Assembly (NCBI GenBank): GCA_964619265.1
Contig: CAZUCE010000004.1
Coordinates: 62,001 to 126,000 of the forward strand
From: CAZUCE01 sp964619265
GTDB lineage: Bacteria > Planctomycetota > UBA1135 > GCA-002686595
Reading direction: 5' to 3'
DNA: 64,000 bases
Below, in pieces: positions 35,250-44,536 of this stretch (the first letter of the stretch is position 1; each line of letters opens with the position of its first letter). The notes under the pieces are model-generated. The model was not told where the DNA came from, ran no database searches, and saw only the letters and a program-made list of their open reading frames with translations. A program made the position numbers and the translations under genes.

Positions 35250-36677
35250 ATGGCTCAAAAGAAGATATTTCGCTCTCAGTCTCTGGACCGATTGTCCTCG
35301 CCCGACCGACTCGATGAGTTGCTGCGGGTGGTTCGGCCCAGGAACTGGGTCATGCTCGGGACGGCGGCCGGCTGTCTACTCGCCGCCTTGATTTGGAGCA
35401 TCATTGGGCGGATTCCGGAGAACGCAAGCGGTCCTGCTGTCTTGGTACGTCCGAAGCAAGTAGTGGCTTTTCAGTCACCGACTAGTGGGCAGGTGGCGGC
35501 CTTCGAGGTTGCTGTGGGGGATAGTGTTCGGAAAGGCGATTTGCTGGCCCGAATGCACCTTCCAACGATTCAAAACGATCTCGAACTCGAGCGATTGAGG
35601 CTGACGCAGTATCAGAACAGCTCAGTGGAACTCTCCGGGCTCGAACGAGATTTGGCCGTGCTCGAGAAGACGCAAATTGCGGAGCAACGCTCCTTGATCG
35701 GGGAGCGCATAGATCAGCTCCAGGAGTCGACCGAGCGATACAAGCAGAGCACGACGATATACCTTGAGCAGCAACGCAACAATCTCTTGAAGTCTCGCGA
35801 ATTGAGCGGTCAGCTCCACAAGTCTTTCCTCTCGAAGCTCGATTCGGTGAACTCGCTTCGCGCTGATGGTATCGTCAGCGACGAGCCAGTGCTCACGGCT
35901 CGGTCCCAAGTTGTGCAAAGCGAGATCGGGTTGGCTGGCCTTGATGTCCAGGAACAGGAGCTCACTCTACAAGAGAACTCAGCTCAGGAAAATTTCGACC
36001 GGAACATGGACACGATCAAGAGCCTTAGGATCGAGTTGAGCGGGCTCGAGATGCGGGAGAGTGAGATCGATCGGCGGCTGCGGCAGGGCGAGCTCGGCAA
36101 TGAACGAACCTTGGAGGAAATCAGGGGGAAGATCGAACACCTGAGCACAATCCTTCTCAACGAGGGCAATGTCTTCAGTCCCTTCGACGGTCGAATTCTT
36201 GAGATTACAGCTTCGGAGGGTGATCTCATGGCCCGAGGCCAGCGGCTGGGCCGGCTGGAAATTGAGGATCCGGACGAAGAACTGATGGTGCTCGCCTACT
36301 TCGATATCGCTAATGGAAAGAAGATTGAGGTTGCCCAACACATCCGAATATCTCCGTCAAACGTCCAGCGCGAGAGGTTTGGCGGCATCGTTGGGGAGGT
36401 GCTCGAAGTGACTGCCTATCCAGTGTCTCCTGAAGCTGCTGGGAATCAAATCGGAGATGTGACTCTGGCGCGAGAGCTCATGGGTGGCATGAGTCGGATC
36501 GGAGTGCTCGCCAAGTTGATTCCAGATGAAACGCCCTCGGGCTTGAAGTGGACTAGCGGGCACGGCCCGGAGGCGGCGATTACGGCCGGGACCACGGCTC
36601 AAGCTCGAGTCACCACCGCGGACCGAGCCCCGATCACCTTTGTGCTTCCGTTCTTGCGGAACTGGACAGGAGTCTGA
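35250..36677 (+). CDS. HlyD-family NHLP export adaptor (TIGR03794-like)
   Basis: A 475-aa membrane fusion protein. One membrane helix lies at about residues 33-53 (WVMLGTAAGCLLAALIWSI). After it come a biotinyl-lipoyl-like half (VAFQSPTSGQVAAFEVAVGD), a long coiled coil (about 105-300, rich in Glu/Leu/Arg) and the second lipoyl half (NVFSPFDGRILEITASEGDL), then a C-terminal beta domain. This is the standard plan of a HlyD adaptor linking an inner membrane ABC exporter to TolC. It lies 3 bp before the peptidase-ABC gene, so they are cotranscribed. The likely outer membrane partner is the TolC at 27213. Confidence 0.9.
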   Translation: MAQKKIFRSQSLDRLSSPDRLDELLRVVRPRNWVMLGTAAGCLLAALIWSIIGRIPENASGPAVLVRPKQVVAFQSPTSGQVAAFEVAVGDSVRKGDLLARMHLPTIQNDLELERLRLTQYQNSSVELSGLERDLAVLEKTQIAEQRSLIGERIDQLQESTERYKQSTTIYLEQQRNNLLKSRELSGQLHKSFLSKLDSVNSLRADGIVSDEPVLTARSQVVQSEIGLAGLDVQEQELTLQENSAQENFDRNMDTIKSLRIELSGLEMRESEIDRRLRQGELGNERTLEEIRGKIEHLSTILLNEGNVFSPFDGRILEITASEGDLMARGQRLGRLEIEDPDEELMVLAYFDIANGKKIEVAQHIRISPSNVQRERFGGIVGEVLEVTAYPVSPEAAGNQIGDVTLARELMGGMSRIGVLAKLIPDETPSGLKWTSGHGPEAAITAGTTAQARVTTADRAPITFVLPFLRNWTGV

Positions 36678-36680
36678 GCC

Positions 36681-38900
36681 ATGGTCAGCACTAACTCGGA
36701 AACCCCGCGTACGAATCCGCCCAAGACTGCTCGAGTACGAACACCCAGTGTCCTTCAGATGGAAGCTGTTGAGTGTGGCGCAGCTGCTTTGGCGATCATC
36801 CTAGAGCATTTCGGGAAGATCGTGCCACTCTCAGAGCTTCGCCGTGCATGTGGAGTCTCGCGGGACGGTAGCAAGGCCAGCAAAGTGCTCGCCGCGGCAC
36901 GCCGGTACGGTATGGTGGCAAAGGGATTCAGTAAGGACATCGAGCAATTGAGAGCTCTTGAGGCTCCGTTTGTCCTGTTTTGGGGATTCAACCACTTCCT
37001 TGTCCTAGAAGGATTTGGGAAGAAGAAGGTCCATCTCAACGACCCGGCGGTAGGCCACCGTTCGGTGACGTACGAGGAATTCGAGGAGAAGTTCACGGGA
37101 GTTGTTCTCCTGATGAGTCCAGGCGAGGACTTCAAAAAGGGCGGGTCCAAACCCAGCATGCGCAAGGCTCTGCATTCCCGTCTTTCGGGTTTCAAGTCCG
37201 GCGCCCTATTTGCCATTCTCGCGGGGTTCTTGCTGGTGATTCCGGGACTCGTGATCCCATCATTTACCCAGATGTTCATCGATGAAGTCCTGATCCAAAA
37301 TCGCGAGGAATGGCTAAAGCCGATTCTCCTAGCGATGATTGTGACTGCGGTGGTCTCCGGCGTTCTCAAATGGCTCCAGCTCGTCGGCCTTCGTCGCCTC
37401 CGATTGGGTCTTGCCGCAAAAATGTCTGCGCAGTTCTTCCAGCATTTGCTTCGCCTGCCGGTGGATTTCTACTCGCAGCGATACTCGGGTGAGATTAGCG
37501 GCCGGAGCCAGCTCAACGACAAAGTAGCTGGGGTCCTCTCTGGGCAACTGGCAACGACTTCGATCGACATCGTGATGATGGTCTTCTATGCCATTCTGAT
37601 GGCCTTTTATAGCTGGACTCTGACGCTGGTGGGGTTTGCTGCCGCGCTGATCAACTTTTATGCTCTTGGGAGCTTCTCGAAGTGGCGTGAAGAAGCCAAC
37701 ATGCGGGTGCTTCAAGAGCATGGGCGGGTCAGCGGATTTTCCATCTCCGGGCTGCAGCAGATGGAGACCATCAAGGCATCCGGTACCGAGTCGGGGTTCT
37801 TCCTGCGTTGGGCTGGCTACTACGCGAATGCCAGCAGTGCCCGGCAACAGGTTGGATTGACGAACGAAATGCTGGGACTGTTGCCGATGACTTTGACCGG
37901 TCTGACGACGGTGATGATCCTGATCCTCGGAGGGTTCCAGGTGATCGACGGGGCGATGACAATCGGAGGCTTAATCGCCTTTCAGATGTTGATGTCCAGC
38001 TTCCTGCGTCCCGTTCAGAGTCTTGTGGGCCTGGGCAAGACGATTCAGGAGCTGCGCGGAGACATGGTCCGGTTGGACGACGTACTCGCGAACGCGGTGG
38101 ATCCCGAACTGGCCGGTGAGCATTTGCACGCGAATGATGGTGACCTCGACCAGGTCCGACTTCAGGGCAGACTGACTCTGGAGGGGGTTACGTTCGGCTA
38201 CAGTCCGCTTGACCCGCCTTTGATCACAGATTTCTCTCTAGATATTCAGCCAGGCCAACGGGTTGCACTAGTCGGCGGGAGCGGCTCAGGGAAATCGACT
38301 GTAGCGAAGTTGGTATGTGGGCTCTACCCGCCCTGGAAAGGCCGTGTTCTGCTCGATGGCGTGCCCCGTTCCCAGGTGCCTTCTGCGCTTCGCAGCAACT
38401 CGCTTTCGCTGGTTGACCAGGATCTGCTGCTTTTTGGAGGCACCGTAAGGGAGAATTTAACCTTGTGGGACGACACGGTTCCGGACTCCGTCTTGGTGCG
38501 GGCCTGCCAGGATGCTGAGATCTACGATCGGATCGCTGAGTTTTCGGCTGGCTTCGACAATGCTATGGCCGAGGGGGGAGGGAACCTCTCAGGGGGAGAG
38601 CGGCAGCGTTTGGAAATCGCGCGCGCGTTGGTTAACAATCCAACTCTCCTGGTTCTCGATGAAGCAACCAGCGCGCTGGATACGGAGAGCGAGCGTTTGA
38701 TCATGGAGCGAATTCGCATGCGCGGTTGCTCGTGTCTCTTGGTAGCCCACCGCTTGAGTACGATTCGCGACTGTGACGAAATCATCGTGATGGATCGAGG
38801 CCGCATAGTCGAACGAGGAACCCACGACCAGCTTTGGGCTCAGGATGGAGCCTACGCACAACTGCTACGCGCGGACGAAGGGGCCGCAATCTCGTCATGA
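36681..38900 (+). CDS. C39-peptidase ABC exporter (NHLP type, TIGR03796-like)
   Basis: A 739-aa protein with three parts. The N-terminal C39 peptidase (about residues 20-150) has the catalytic triad candidates Cys32 in MEAVECGAA, His105 in FNHFLVLEG and Asp121 in HLNDPA. Six membrane helices follow (about 170-460). The ATPase has Walker A GGSGSGKST, signature NLSGGERQRLEIARAL and Walker B LLVLDEATSALD. Such transporters cleave the leader behind Gly-Gly and export the core. The precursor's AGG site (residues 165-167) is the expected substrate. Its stop codon overlaps the next gene's ATG (ATGA). Confidence 0.93.
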   Translation: MVSTNSETPRTNPPKTARVRTPSVLQMEAVECGAAALAIILEHFGKIVPLSELRRACGVSRDGSKASKVLAAARRYGMVAKGFSKDIEQLRALEAPFVLFWGFNHFLVLEGFGKKKVHLNDPAVGHRSVTYEEFEEKFTGVVLLMSPGEDFKKGGSKPSMRKALHSRLSGFKSGALFAILAGFLLVIPGLVIPSFTQMFIDEVLIQNREEWLKPILLAMIVTAVVSGVLKWLQLVGLRRLRLGLAAKMSAQFFQHLLRLPVDFYSQRYSGEISGRSQLNDKVAGVLSGQLATTSIDIVMMVFYAILMAFYSWTLTLVGFAAALINFYALGSFSKWREEANMRVLQEHGRVSGFSISGLQQMETIKASGTESGFFLRWAGYYANASSARQQVGLTNEMLGLLPMTLTGLTTVMILILGGFQVIDGAMTIGGLIAFQMLMSSFLRPVQSLVGLGKTIQELRGDMVRLDDVLANAVDPELAGEHLHANDGDLDQVRLQGRLTLEGVTFGYSPLDPPLITDFSLDIQPGQRVALVGGSGSGKSTVAKLVCGLYPPWKGRVLLDGVPRSQVPSALRSNSLSLVDQDLLLFGGTVRENLTLWDDTVPDSVLVRACQDAEIYDRIAEFSAGFDNAMAEGGGNLSGGERQRLEIARALVNNPTLLVLDEATSALDTESERLIMERIRMRGCSCLLVAHRLSTIRDCDEIIVMDRGRIVERGTHDQLWAQDGAYAQLLRADEGAAISS

Positions 38901-41803
38901 TCCTCCAAGACTCAACGCTTTTCGCTTCTGCGCCGGCTCGGAACCTGTTGCCGAATGAGAAGTTGGTTCTCGCCGGAGAACCAAGACTCCTGAGCATTCG
39001 GCAAGGGCATGTCTTGCTGTATGCCGCCGAGGTCAAGGGGCAGGAACAGGTTGGGCCTCGCCGACTGCTCAAGAAGCTTCATGCAGGTCAGTCGGTGATG
39101 ATCGTGCCCCAGGCCGGAATCGGATCAGCCGTTGGATTGCTGGCCTTAGCCGAGGACGAGGTTGAATTCGCTGTTGTCGACATCGTCGAACATTGGCAAC
39201 CCCGTTCGATTCCCCCCCAGCTGCTTGGCCAGGTCGAGCAATGGGTAGATTTGCTCTATGAAGTCATGGGGGATATTGAGCCTCCGCGTTATGCGGAGCG
39301 CCTTCAGAGTTCGGGGCGGATCACATTCGAGGAGGATCTGACCATCCGTGTCCCTCGAAGAAGCGTGTTCTGGGTTTCACTAGAGTCTGGAACCGCAGTG
39401 CTGCGCGGCGACGAGCGAGATTGCCTCGCCCCGGGAGAGCCGCGGCTTCCTCTGGCTCGAACGGCATGGGTCGAAGCCAAGGGGCCGGGGGTTCTCCAAG
39501 TGGACAGGACCGAAGACCTTCCCAGCGCGGAAGCCGCTCTATCCGGGCTCTCAAATCTCCAATCGGCGGTTCTTCAGCATCTCCACCGGGTCCGTGAGTC
39601 AGAAGATGCCCGCGAGGCAGAACGCCTTCGGGAAAGGGAACGCATCCAGGAGGCGCGCATGGCGCTGGCTCTGGGTGATATCGCCTCGATTTTTGAACCT
39701 CGCAGCGGTTCGGTTTCCCCTCCTGACCCGTTGCTGGCCGCAATCACCTGCATGGGCGACAGTTTGGGGCTGAAGATCATTGAGCCCAAGACGGCTCCCA
39801 GCTCTCGCGTGGAGCCCGTAGAGGCGATTGCCCGCGCGAATCGCCTGCGGTGGCGCAGGGTCGCGCTCACGGGTACTTGGTGGAAGGAAGACTGTGGCCC
39901 GATTCTCGCCTTCACCGCGGAGGAAGATTTCCCGGTGGCGATTGTCCCCGGCCCCCACGGGCGCTATGAGTGTTTCGACCCGGCTGATGGGAGCCGGGTG
40001 CGCATCGACGCAGAGCTGGCGGAGAGTCTGGACGACGAAGGTATCGTGCTCTACCGTCCATTGCCCGAGGGCAAGCTCACCCTCAAGGATCTCCTGCGAT
40101 TCACATTCAAGCCACGGGCTTCTGACATCGCATTGGCTTCATTGGCAAGCGTCATCTTGACGCTCCTCGCGATGCTGATTCCGCAGGCCACTGCCGTCAT
40201 CATGGATAGCGCGATCCCCGATTCGGATCGACGCCTCTTGCTTGAGCTCGGCGCTGGCTTGCTGGTTGTCACGTTGGCCCGGACGCTGTTCAATTTTGCG
40301 CAGGTATTCTTGCTGCTCCGGGTCGGACTCATTGCTGAAGCCGATGGTCAGTCGGCGCTCTGGGACCGGCTCCTTCGCTTGCGTCCGAATTTCTTCCGTC
40401 AATATCCGAGCGGCGATCTCCAATCGCGCGTTTCGGCGGTCAGCCAGATCGGTCAGAAGATCTCGGGGGCGCTGCTTTCCACGATTTTTTCCGGTGGCGC
40501 GACGCTTCTGAACCTTGGGCTACTCTTCTATTACAGCCCCAAGTTGACCATCGTTGCTTGTGTCGCTTCTCTGCTGGTTGTTTCCGTCGTGTTCGTGACC
40601 GGGCACCTCTCGCGCAAGCAGCTTCAAGTTCTGATGGATCTCGGCGGGAAGTTCTTTGGAACCGTCGTCCAGCTTGTTTCCGGAGTGGGGAAGCTCAGAG
40701 TCGCTGGAGCGATGGACAGAGCCTTTACCCATTGGGTTAAGGGTTACAGCGAGCAGCTTCGTCTTCGGTCACGGATCCAACAAATTCAGGATACGCAGAT
40801 GGTGTTCCACCACCTGCTGCCGGCTATCAGCAGCCTGGCGTTGCTGTACTTCTCCTACGAAGTTCTGGCCTCAGGGCGGGAGGCCAACACCGACGTGCGC
40901 TTGACGCTCGGCGGGTTTCTGGCTTTCAACGCGGCCTATGGGACCTTCTTGGGCGGGATGATCGCTTTGGCCAAGACTGCCGTGGGGCTTCAGGATGTTG
41001 CAGTCCTGGGGAATCGCATCGCGCCGATCCTTGAGGAAGAACCCGAGGTAGACGAAACCAAGTCGGATCCGGGCAACTTAGTCGGGCGGGTCGAGCTCGA
41101 GGACCTGACCTTTCGCTACAACGCAGGCCTGACTCCGACGCTAAATCGAGTCAGCATGTTTGCCGATCCAGGAGAATTCATCGCCGTCGTTGGGCCTTCT
41201 GGAAGTGGGAAATCTACAGCGTTAAGACTCTTGCTCGGTTTCGAGGTACCCGAAGAGGGACGTGTGCTGTACGACGGGCAGAATCTCGCCGGGCTCGACG
41301 TTTTGGCTGTACGTAGGCAAGTCGGTGTGGTTCTGCAGTCCGGAAAGCTCGACGCGGCCAGTATCTTCGACAACATTGCCTGCGGGAACCTGATTACACT
41401 TGAGGAGGCCTGGGCGGCTGCCAACGATGCCGGTATCGGCAAGGAAATCGAGCAGATGCCGATGGGCATGCATACGGTGGTCAGTGTCGGAGGAGCGAAC
41501 CTCTCCGGCGGACAACGCCAGCGGCTGCTGATCGCAAGGGCTCTCGTGCAGCAGCACAAGGTGCTGTTTTTCGACGAAGCGACGAGCGCCCTGGACAATA
41601 AGTCTCAGTTAGTCGTGTCCGAGAGCCTTGAACGCATGCAGGCGACTCGAGTCGTTATCGCGCACCGGATGAGTACCATCCGCAAGGCGGACCGAATCTA
41701 TGTCATGGAGGACGGAGAAGTCCGCCAGGTCGGCAGCTTCGACGCCTTGATGGAAGATTCAAATGGGCTGTTCGCCAAGCTGATGCAGCGCCAGCTGGCC
41801 TGA
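38897..41803 (+). CDS. NHLP-type ABC exporter permease/ATPase, peptidase-less (TIGR03797-like)
   Basis: A 968-aa protein. The first 400 residues are a non-catalytic region without a C39 cysteine motif. Then come six membrane helices (about 430-680) and an ATPase domain with Walker A GPSGSGKST, signature NLSGGQRQRLLIARAL, Walker B VLFFDEATSALD and the H-loop VIAHRMSTI. It is the second half of the twin NHLP export system. ATG 38897 is chosen over the upstream in-frame candidate at 38834 because it overlaps the previous stop by 4 bp (ATGA), the usual coupling, and the extra 21 residues are antisense-like Arg-rich. Confidence 0.9.
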   Translation: MILQDSTLFASAPARNLLPNEKLVLAGEPRLLSIRQGHVLLYAAEVKGQEQVGPRRLLKKLHAGQSVMIVPQAGIGSAVGLLALAEDEVEFAVVDIVEHWQPRSIPPQLLGQVEQWVDLLYEVMGDIEPPRYAERLQSSGRITFEEDLTIRVPRRSVFWVSLESGTAVLRGDERDCLAPGEPRLPLARTAWVEAKGPGVLQVDRTEDLPSAEAALSGLSNLQSAVLQHLHRVRESEDAREAERLRERERIQEARMALALGDIASIFEPRSGSVSPPDPLLAAITCMGDSLGLKIIEPKTAPSSRVEPVEAIARANRLRWRRVALTGTWWKEDCGPILAFTAEEDFPVAIVPGPHGRYECFDPADGSRVRIDAELAESLDDEGIVLYRPLPEGKLTLKDLLRFTFKPRASDIALASLASVILTLLAMLIPQATAVIMDSAIPDSDRRLLLELGAGLLVVTLARTLFNFAQVFLLLRVGLIAEADGQSALWDRLLRLRPNFFRQYPSGDLQSRVSAVSQIGQKISGALLSTIFSGGATLLNLGLLFYYSPKLTIVACVASLLVVSVVFVTGHLSRKQLQVLMDLGGKFFGTVVQLVSGVGKLRVAGAMDRAFTHWVKGYSEQLRLRSRIQQIQDTQMVFHHLLPAISSLALLYFSYEVLASGREANTDVRLTLGGFLAFNAAYGTFLGGMIALAKTAVGLQDVAVLGNRIAPILEEEPEVDETKSDPGNLVGRVELEDLTFRYNAGLTPTLNRVSMFADPGEFIAVVGPSGSGKSTALRLLLGFEVPEEGRVLYDGQNLAGLDVLAVRRQVGVVLQSGKLDAASIFDNIACGNLITLEEAWAAANDAGIGKEIEQMPMGMHTVVSVGGANLSGGQRQRLLIARALVQQHKVLFFDEATSALDNKSQLVVSESLERMQATRVVIAHRMSTIRKADRIYVMEDGEVRQVGSFDALMEDSNGLFAKLMQRQLA

Positions 41804-41868
41804 GCCAAACTTCAGGGGGGAGCCCCGGGGCCCATGAGATTCTTGAGCCCCATCAAGTTTGTTTACCC

Positions 41869-43005
41869 GTGGAACTGCACATGCTGGCCAAACTGATTCA
41901 CCCGCTCGACACTGCCGAATTCGAACGGTCCTTCCTGGGGAGGCAACCAGTTACCACGAAGCCGGGTCTGGATCTTTATTGGAAGCTCTTGGAGATTCCG
42001 GAGGTTGTCGATCTCGAGCGATCCGTTCGAGTTCCGGAGTGCCTGATCTTCTCCTGGAGGGCACCGGGGTTCGTTCCTCGTCGTTGTCAGGTGAACAAGG
42101 AGGCAGCCCTTTGGGAGTACCAGCAGGGAGCGAGCCTCTACATCACTCGGCTGGATCGAGGAATTCCGGCCCTGGGTCGTCTGTGTGCCAATCTGGCCCG
42201 CGATCTAGGTATTCCAAGGGCCAGTGTCGAAGCCCAGCTCTTTGTTTGCCGCTCGGGAGGGGGAGTCTCGCCCCACTTTGATCACGATGAAAATTTCAAC
42301 TTCCAGCTCCGCGGGAAGAAGCTCTGGGACATCAGTGAGACGCCTCACGAGGTTCAACCCCTTACGGGGAGCTTCGGAAGGCTGGGCCGAGGGCTTCCCG
42401 CAGCTCGAAGTGAGCTGATTGAATCTGGGGTCGAGCTCCGGAGGTTTCTCGCCGAGCCCGGGGCTCTTCACTATGTCCCTGCTGGGTTTTGGCATGCGAC
42501 GGAATGTCAGGAAGACTCTCTTGCCCTGACGTTCGCGTTGACTCCTCCCCGGGCAGGCGAAGTCGCTCTACAGAAGGTGGCTAGCCAAGTCTTCGAAGAA
42601 GCCGGGGCGCGGAGATTCATGTACGGCGCGGTGAACGAGGAAGGCTTGGCAGAGGCAAGCCGTATCGTCGAACGCTGCAGCGCAGAGCAGGCAGGAACTG
42701 GAGGTCGCGCGTCAGATCACAGGCCGTCTGAGCGTGTGCTCACTCATCGCTGGGCGGGAGCCTATCTCGAGGCCCCAGAGATTGAACAGCGCGTTCCAGG
42801 CTGGACCGTCCTTCGATGGGGTAGCCACCAGCTTCAGGTGGAGTCAGCCTGGCTTCCGGCTGTGGAGGCCCTAAGTCGAATGCAGGGTAGCTGGCCGACA
42901 CCAGACAAGTTGGCGGAAGAACTTGAATGCAGCGAGGGGGCTTTGAGAGGTCTCATCCAATCGTTGGAGAGCACTGGGGTCGTGGAGCTCGTTCCTGCTG
43001 AGTAA
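41869..43005 (+). CDS. JmjC/cupin-type 2OG-Fe(II) oxygenase A
   Basis: A 378-aa protein. The cupin core is at about residues 120-225: SPHFDHDENFNFQLRGKK gives His136 and Asp138, HYVPAGFWHATE gives His209, together an HxD...H facial triad as in ROXA-like protein hydroxylases (Cupin_4). The end of the protein (about 330-378, KLAEELECSEGALRGLIQSL) is a winged-helix-like module. Such enzymes hydroxylate protein side chains; here the precursor peptide is the natural candidate. It is 66 bp after the last exporter gene, same strand. The start is GTG 41869 or the ATG at 41881 four codons later. Confidence 0.75.
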   Translation: MELHMLAKLIHPLDTAEFERSFLGRQPVTTKPGLDLYWKLLEIPEVVDLERSVRVPECLIFSWRAPGFVPRRCQVNKEAALWEYQQGASLYITRLDRGIPALGRLCANLARDLGIPRASVEAQLFVCRSGGGVSPHFDHDENFNFQLRGKKLWDISETPHEVQPLTGSFGRLGRGLPAARSELIESGVELRRFLAEPGALHYVPAGFWHATECQEDSLALTFALTPPRAGEVALQKVASQVFEEAGARRFMYGAVNEEGLAEASRIVERCSAEQAGTGGRASDHRPSERVLTHRWAGAYLEAPEIEQRVPGWTVLRWGSHQLQVESAWLPAVEALSRMQGSWPTPDKLAEELECSEGALRGLIQSLESTGVVELVPAE

Positions 43006-43061
43006 GTGCGTCCTGACCGGGTCCTTTTGGGCTGAGCGAATCAGAATCGACTGGTCCGGGT

Positions 43062-43394
43062 TTAGCAGGCCAGCCAATGGGGGAGGTGGCGTTGGGCGAA
43101 TTTGGAGAGCGTCGGCAGATTGCCTTTTACGGGAAGCCGGATCCATCGTCCATCGTGCCGGCGAAGGCTCAATCCGAAGACCCCTGGTTCGAGCGGAGTC
43201 AGACGAAGGCGTTCCATGTCGGCTTCTTCGCCTTCGAGGAGGGTTGGAATCCTCTGGGCGAGGATCCAGTGGCGACCGCGATGGATGATCGTGAAATTCG
43301 GGGCCGATCTTTCTCCAAAAAACTCCTCTTGGATCGCTCGATCTACGTCGGTGGCATCGGAGTGGGTAAGCCGGGAACGCTCGTAGGACTGCAT
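43062..43394 (-). CDS. Hypothetical 110-aa protein of the RiPP cluster
   Basis: A 110-aa protein. It begins with MQSYERSRLTHSDATDVDRA and has a compact beta-rich middle (FTIIHRGRHWILAQRI, FGLSLRRHDGRWIRLPV) and a final helix (LSKFAQRHLPHWL). The general order faintly recalls DUF3024-type proteins but the match is too weak to name. It is third of three leftward genes (45700, 44463, 43394) with short gaps of 73 and 28 bp, so it probably belongs to that operon. No cofactor site is seen. The opposite strand also has an open frame here, but it lacks the context. Confidence 0.5.
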   Translation of the reverse strand: MQSYERSRLTHSDATDVDRAIQEEFFGERSAPNFTIIHRGRHWILAQRIPTLLEGEEADMERLRLTPLEPGVFGLSLRRHDGRWIRLPVKGNLPTLSKFAQRHLPHWLAC

Positions 43395-43422
43395 AGGAAG
43401 GTGGGTTAGAAGGGGAAATGCT

Positions 43423-44463
43423 TCACCGGCGGGGAGAAAGTGCTTCCAACCAATTCGTGGAAGACTTGGTACGCGCGCCTAGGGCCGACTGTTTCATTTG
43501 CTGGACCTGGCCCCTTGAGTCCAGCAGTTCAGATTGAGGTGGGGTGCCCGCCCCACGGCGTGAGGCTTCGAACGACTGTCTGAGGTCCTCGGCTTGGAGG
43601 ACGGAAAGCGCCATGCGGATGGCTTGGAGGTCCGAATCCAACCGCGCGGTGAGTCGCTCGCGGTGGGGCCCCGGGCGACGGGGAATAGCTGGCAGTCTGC
43701 GACCGAGGGCTTCGACGCTGCCTGCCGCACCGGCTCGCAGTGCTAGCAAGGCGAGCTCAAGCGCCGTCGCCCGTCCCATAGCAAGGGTCAAGGCCAGCGA
43801 GTGCCCTTCGGCTACCGCTCCGTGCCAGCATCCAGCAGGTAGATAAAGAGCCTCTCCTGGCTGCAAGCAGACCTCCCGAAACTTCTCTCGGTTGCTGATA
43901 TCGGGTCGGTCGAGTTCGATCCAAGGAAGACGAACACGTTCACGATCCGGTGGAAAGAGCACATTGAACGGCGGGTCCACGATCTCCGGCTCAATGCTGT
44001 AGGTCCAGCGCTTGACGCCTTCCAGCTGGAAGATCCACACCGGATGTGTGTCGAAGTGGATTCCGTAGCCCCCGCCGTCCGGGGAAAGGTACGCATTCAC
44101 GTGGGGATTCGACGGCGACTCGAACGACGCTTCGAAGCCCTGGAGCAAAGGAGCAATGCGACCTTGAGGATTCAGAGCAGTCAGGCCTACGGTAAAGCCC
44201 AGTTCGTACATCTTGCGCGCATCGCGCGGCTGGATGCTGACTTCTCGGTTCCACCCGCGTCGGTCCCGAGCTGCTGAGCGAACTTGCTTCGCACCGCTGG
44301 GTTCTTCGTCGAGGAATTGGTCGGCGGACAGCAGCCCATCAAACCTCGCGCGACGGTCACTTGGAAAGTGCCGCGCCCGCTGCTCGTAGTCGCGCGCCAG
44401 AAACTCGTCTGGATCTTCCTCTCCGATCCAGAACGGCAGTCCGAGTGCTAAAGAGTGCGACAT
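43423..44463 (-). CDS. JmjC/cupin-type 2OG-Fe(II) oxygenase B
   Basis: A 346-aa protein with the cupin core NAYLSPDGGGYGIHFDTHP (His136, Asp138) and LYLPAGCWHGAVAEG (His214), again an HxD...H triad. The segment IFQLEGVKRWTYS after the triad matches JmjC/Cupin_4 proteins. It is only distantly related to the enzyme at 41869 (same motif, little other similarity), so the two are probably not a recent duplication. The predicted start is ATG 44463 rather than an in-frame GTG/ATG 39 nt upstream, since MSHSLALGLPFWIGEED begins the compact fold. A protein or peptide hydroxylase is the best guess. Confidence 0.75.
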   Translation of the reverse strand: MSHSLALGLPFWIGEEDPDEFLARDYEQRARHFPSDRRARFDGLLSADQFLDEEPSGAKQVRSAARDRRGWNREVSIQPRDARKMYELGFTVGLTALNPQGRIAPLLQGFEASFESPSNPHVNAYLSPDGGGYGIHFDTHPVWIFQLEGVKRWTYSIEPEIVDPPFNVLFPPDRERVRLPWIELDRPDISNREKFREVCLQPGEALYLPAGCWHGAVAEGHSLALTLAMGRATALELALLALRAGAAGSVEALGRRLPAIPRRPGPHRERLTARLDSDLQAIRMALSVLQAEDLRQSFEASRRGAGTPPQSELLDSRGQVQQMKQSALGARTKSSTNWLEALSPRR

Positions 44464-44536
44464 GGTGCGATTCGAATTGGGGGGAGAGGGCCTGGGATTC
44501 AATCCAGCGGGTGACTGTCTGGGCGGGATCTTGTGC

